Positions 5,839-6,698 of a stretch of 6,698 nt of DNA are shown one piece after another. The first letter of the stretch is position 1; every line of letters begins with the position of its first letter. Source of the stretch: Pseudomonadota bacterium. GTDB taxonomy: Bacteria; Pseudomonadota; Gammaproteobacteria; Arenicellales; Arenicellaceae. The notes under the pieces are model-generated. The model was not told the DNA's origin. It saw only the letters and a program-made list of their open reading frames with translations, and ran no database searches. Where the stretch lies: the NCBI GenBank assembly GCA_018660405.1, contig JABJKL010000158.1:1-6698 (forward strand), written 5' to 3'. Made by a program: the position numbers and the translations under genes.

Positions 5839-5864
5839 CTATTGTACTGTGCTATTGTATTGCG
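5839..5864. repeat. 13-bp tandem repeat in the uvrB-fimT control region
   Basis: CTATTGTACTGTG (5839-5851) is followed directly by CTATTGTATTGCG (5852-5864), agreeing at 11 of 13 positions including a shared CTATTGTA core. The pair sits in the uvrB 5' leader and just upstream of, and overlapping, the candidate fimT -35 element. Two sites on nearly the same side of the helix could bind a regulator. The reverse complement TACAAT also resembles a -10 hexamer, although no good -35 is found for it. Confidence 0.5.
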
Positions 5865-5888
5865 CGTAGCAAAAGGAGAGTATATAAG
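5860..5888 (+). promoter_or_regulatory. Candidate promoter for the fimT-like gene
   Basis: TTGCGC (5860-5865), 17 bp and TATAAG (5883-5888) make a plausible sigma70 promoter, with a weak -35 and a good -10. The leader before the pseudopilin start would be about 78 nt. The -10 overlaps that of the divergent uvrB promoter candidate. Confidence 0.35.
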
Positions 5889-5909
5889 TTACTCTTTATT
5901 TGCGGCCAA
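5881..5909 (-). promoter_or_regulatory. Candidate promoter for uvrB
   Basis: On the minus strand, TTGGCC (5909-5904), 17 bp and TATATA (5886-5881) fit a sigma70 promoter, with TATACT two bases further on as an alternative -10. The start site near 5874 would give a leader of about 93 nt. Confidence 0.4.
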
Positions 5910-5962
5910 GGACAATCAGGAAAGGCTGCTGTTGCAAATTTAGCTTAATCGGAATCTTCCAT

Positions 5963-5967
5963 GGAGG
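5963..5967 (+). promoter_or_regulatory. Strong ribosome-binding site for the fimT-like gene
   Basis: GGAGG lies 5 nt before ATG 5973, the best Shine-Dalgarno match in the window. The next in-frame ATG, at 6057, gives a canonical short prepilin leader but has no comparable site upstream, so this site argues for the longer protein. Confidence 0.7.
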
Positions 5968-5972
5968 GAATT

Positions 5973-6620
5973 ATGCCGACACTATTCCACTGTTTATTAC
6001 CAACCACTGCTCGAACACGGCAGAATATCCTGTTGTGCAAAAAGCTTCCGTCAACCATGCCATCAACCAACAAGGGTTTCAGCCTGATTGAACTGATGGT
6101 TACCACCGCTCTGCTGGCCACTACCATAGGCTTGGCAACACCTGCTTTTGCGGACATGATCGGCCGTCACCAAATACGCCAACAGACGGATGAGTTACTC
6201 GCCAGCCTGCGACTAGCGCGCACTCAGGCAGTTAGCCAACATCTAGATGTGTATATATGCCGGGCAACAAGCGCGGACCAATGCGCGGAATCCAGAGCCC
6301 GTTGGGCTGACTGGTCAGATGGCTGGCTAGTCTTCGCCGACCTGAATAATAATCGAGAATTTGATGCAGACGACAACATCATTCGACAGCACTACGACCC
6401 TAATCGACCATTCTTACTCACCATTAACCAGCCAGGAAGGCTGCGCTTTCGTCATGATGGCAGCAGCCGAAACCTTGGCTTCTATTTCTGCTCCAACCGC
6501 CAGGCACACCCCCCAATAAACCGTAAACTCACCCTGCTCTATACCGGCCGAACCCGCATTGAAACGTTAAGCGAGATTCAGCTGCCTAAACGCTGCAAAA
6601 TTCACGCTGACGATGCTTGA
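5973..6620 (+). CDS. fimT: FimT/GspH-family type IV pseudopilin
   Basis: A minor pilin-like protein of the type IV pilus system, inserted in the inner membrane and processed by a prepilin peptidase such as PilD. The class III signal KGFSLIELMVTTALLATTIG has cleavage after Gly, mature Phe+1 and the conserved Glu+5, followed by a hydrophobic helix. The GspH/FimT domain shows DVYICRA, WSDGWLVFADLNNN and LYTGRTRIE. Four cysteines lie outside the leader region and could form disulfides in the periplasm. The GRTR stretch fits the GRxR motif reported for DNA-binding FimT of Legionella, so a role in DNA uptake is possible. ATG 5973 gives 215 residues and a 35-residue leader. ATG 6057 gives 187 residues and a 7-residue leader (MPSTNKG), the usual type IVa size. 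I use 5973 because of its ribosome site. No other pilin gene is adjacent in the window, since a tRNA follows. FimU or GspH naming is an alternative. Confidence 0.85.
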   Translation: MPTLFHCLLPTTARTRQNILLCKKLPSTMPSTNKGFSLIELMVTTALLATTIGLATPAFADMIGRHQIRQQTDELLASLRLARTQAVSQHLDVYICRATSADQCAESRARWADWSDGWLVFADLNNNREFDADDNIIRQHYDPNRPFLLTINQPGRLRFRHDGSSRNLGFYFCSNRQAHPPINRKLTLLYTGRTRIETLSEIQLPKRCKIHADDA

Positions 6621-6645
6621 CCTGACACACACTAAAAAGTAGGAT
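6617..6645 (+). promoter_or_regulatory. tRNA-Asn promoter with GC-rich discriminator
   Basis: TTGACC (6617-6622), 17 bp and TAGGAT (6640-6645), followed by TCGCGC, lie 15 nt upstream of the mature tRNA-Asn. The -35 overlaps the fimT TGA stop codon. The layout is the same as for the tRNA-Val promoter. Confidence 0.7.
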
Positions 6646-6660
6646 TCGCGCTGCTTCCGA

Positions 6661-6698
6661 TCCCCGGTAGCTCAGTTGGTAGAGCGGGTGACTGTTAA
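6661..6698 (+). tRNA. tRNA-Asn (anticodon GTT), 5' half, cut by window edge
   Basis: The first 38 nt of a tRNA are present. These are acceptor 5' strand TCCCCGG, TA, D-arm GCTC-AGTTGGTA-GAGC, G26, anticodon stem 5' strand GGTGA, then loop CTGTTAA with GTT at 6694-6696, exactly positions 34-36. The CTGTTAA loop and overall form match tRNA-Asn. The 3' half, starting with an expected TCACC, lies outside the window. Confidence 0.93.

Noticed and set aside
5845..5862. LexA-like TACTGT at the uvrB leader
   Set aside because: The second half-site reads ATTG instead of ACAG, and the sequence is better explained by the 13-bp direct repeat.
5889..5948. P-loop-like peptide on the plus strand (LFICGQGQSGKAAVANLA then stop)
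   Set aside because: It has no ATG, GTG or TTG start in frame despite an AAGGAG nearby. It is under 20 codons and lacks any following domain, so the resemblance is probably chance.

Overview
The window is an ordinary stretch of bacterial core chromosome and looks gammaproteobacterial. The reasons are the infC-rpmI-rplT-pheS-pheT gene order, PheS, PheT, IF3 and UvrB proteins that follow the Escherichia coli sequences closely, tRNA genes with E. coli-like bodies, and a FimT-type pseudopilin. Base composition looks balanced, with somewhat under 50% G+C by eye. I cannot name the genus. I see no mobile element, CRISPR array, phage gene or previously undescribed multi-gene system. The interest lies in translation starts and in regulatory DNA.

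Layout. From about 5910 down to 1 everything is on the minus strand. uvrB (5781-3763) comes first. It is followed by about 300 bp that hold a hairpin around the uvrB stop, a stretch with no gene, and a strong tRNA promoter. Then come tRNA-Val(GAC) (3455-3379), a weak terminator, a sigma70-type promoter (3270-3242) and infC-rpmI-rplT (3151-1968). A clear intrinsic terminator (1891-1856) lies before pheS-pheT, and pheT runs off the left edge. On the plus strand, diverging from uvrB, lie a FimT/GspH-family pseudopilin gene (5973-6620) and the first 38 nt of tRNA-Asn(GTT) (6661-6698).

How the genes work together. infC, rpmI and rplT supply initiation factor IF3 and ribosomal proteins L35 and L20. 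pheS and pheT overlap by 4 bp and make the two subunits of phenylalanyl-tRNA synthetase. In E. coli this cluster is controlled by IF3 autoregulation through a non-AUG start, by L20 repression, and by attenuation ahead of pheS. Here the non-AUG infC start is retained, as AUA. The terminator ahead of pheS is also present, but I find no Phe-rich leader peptide. thrS, which sits upstream of infC in E. coli, is replaced here by tRNA-Val and a dedicated promoter. uvrB (nucleotide excision repair) and the pseudopilin gene share a divergent control region with overlapping candidate -10 elements and a 13-bp tandem repeat. The two tRNA genes have nearly identical promoters with GC-rich discriminators, the form expected of stringently controlled stable-RNA genes.
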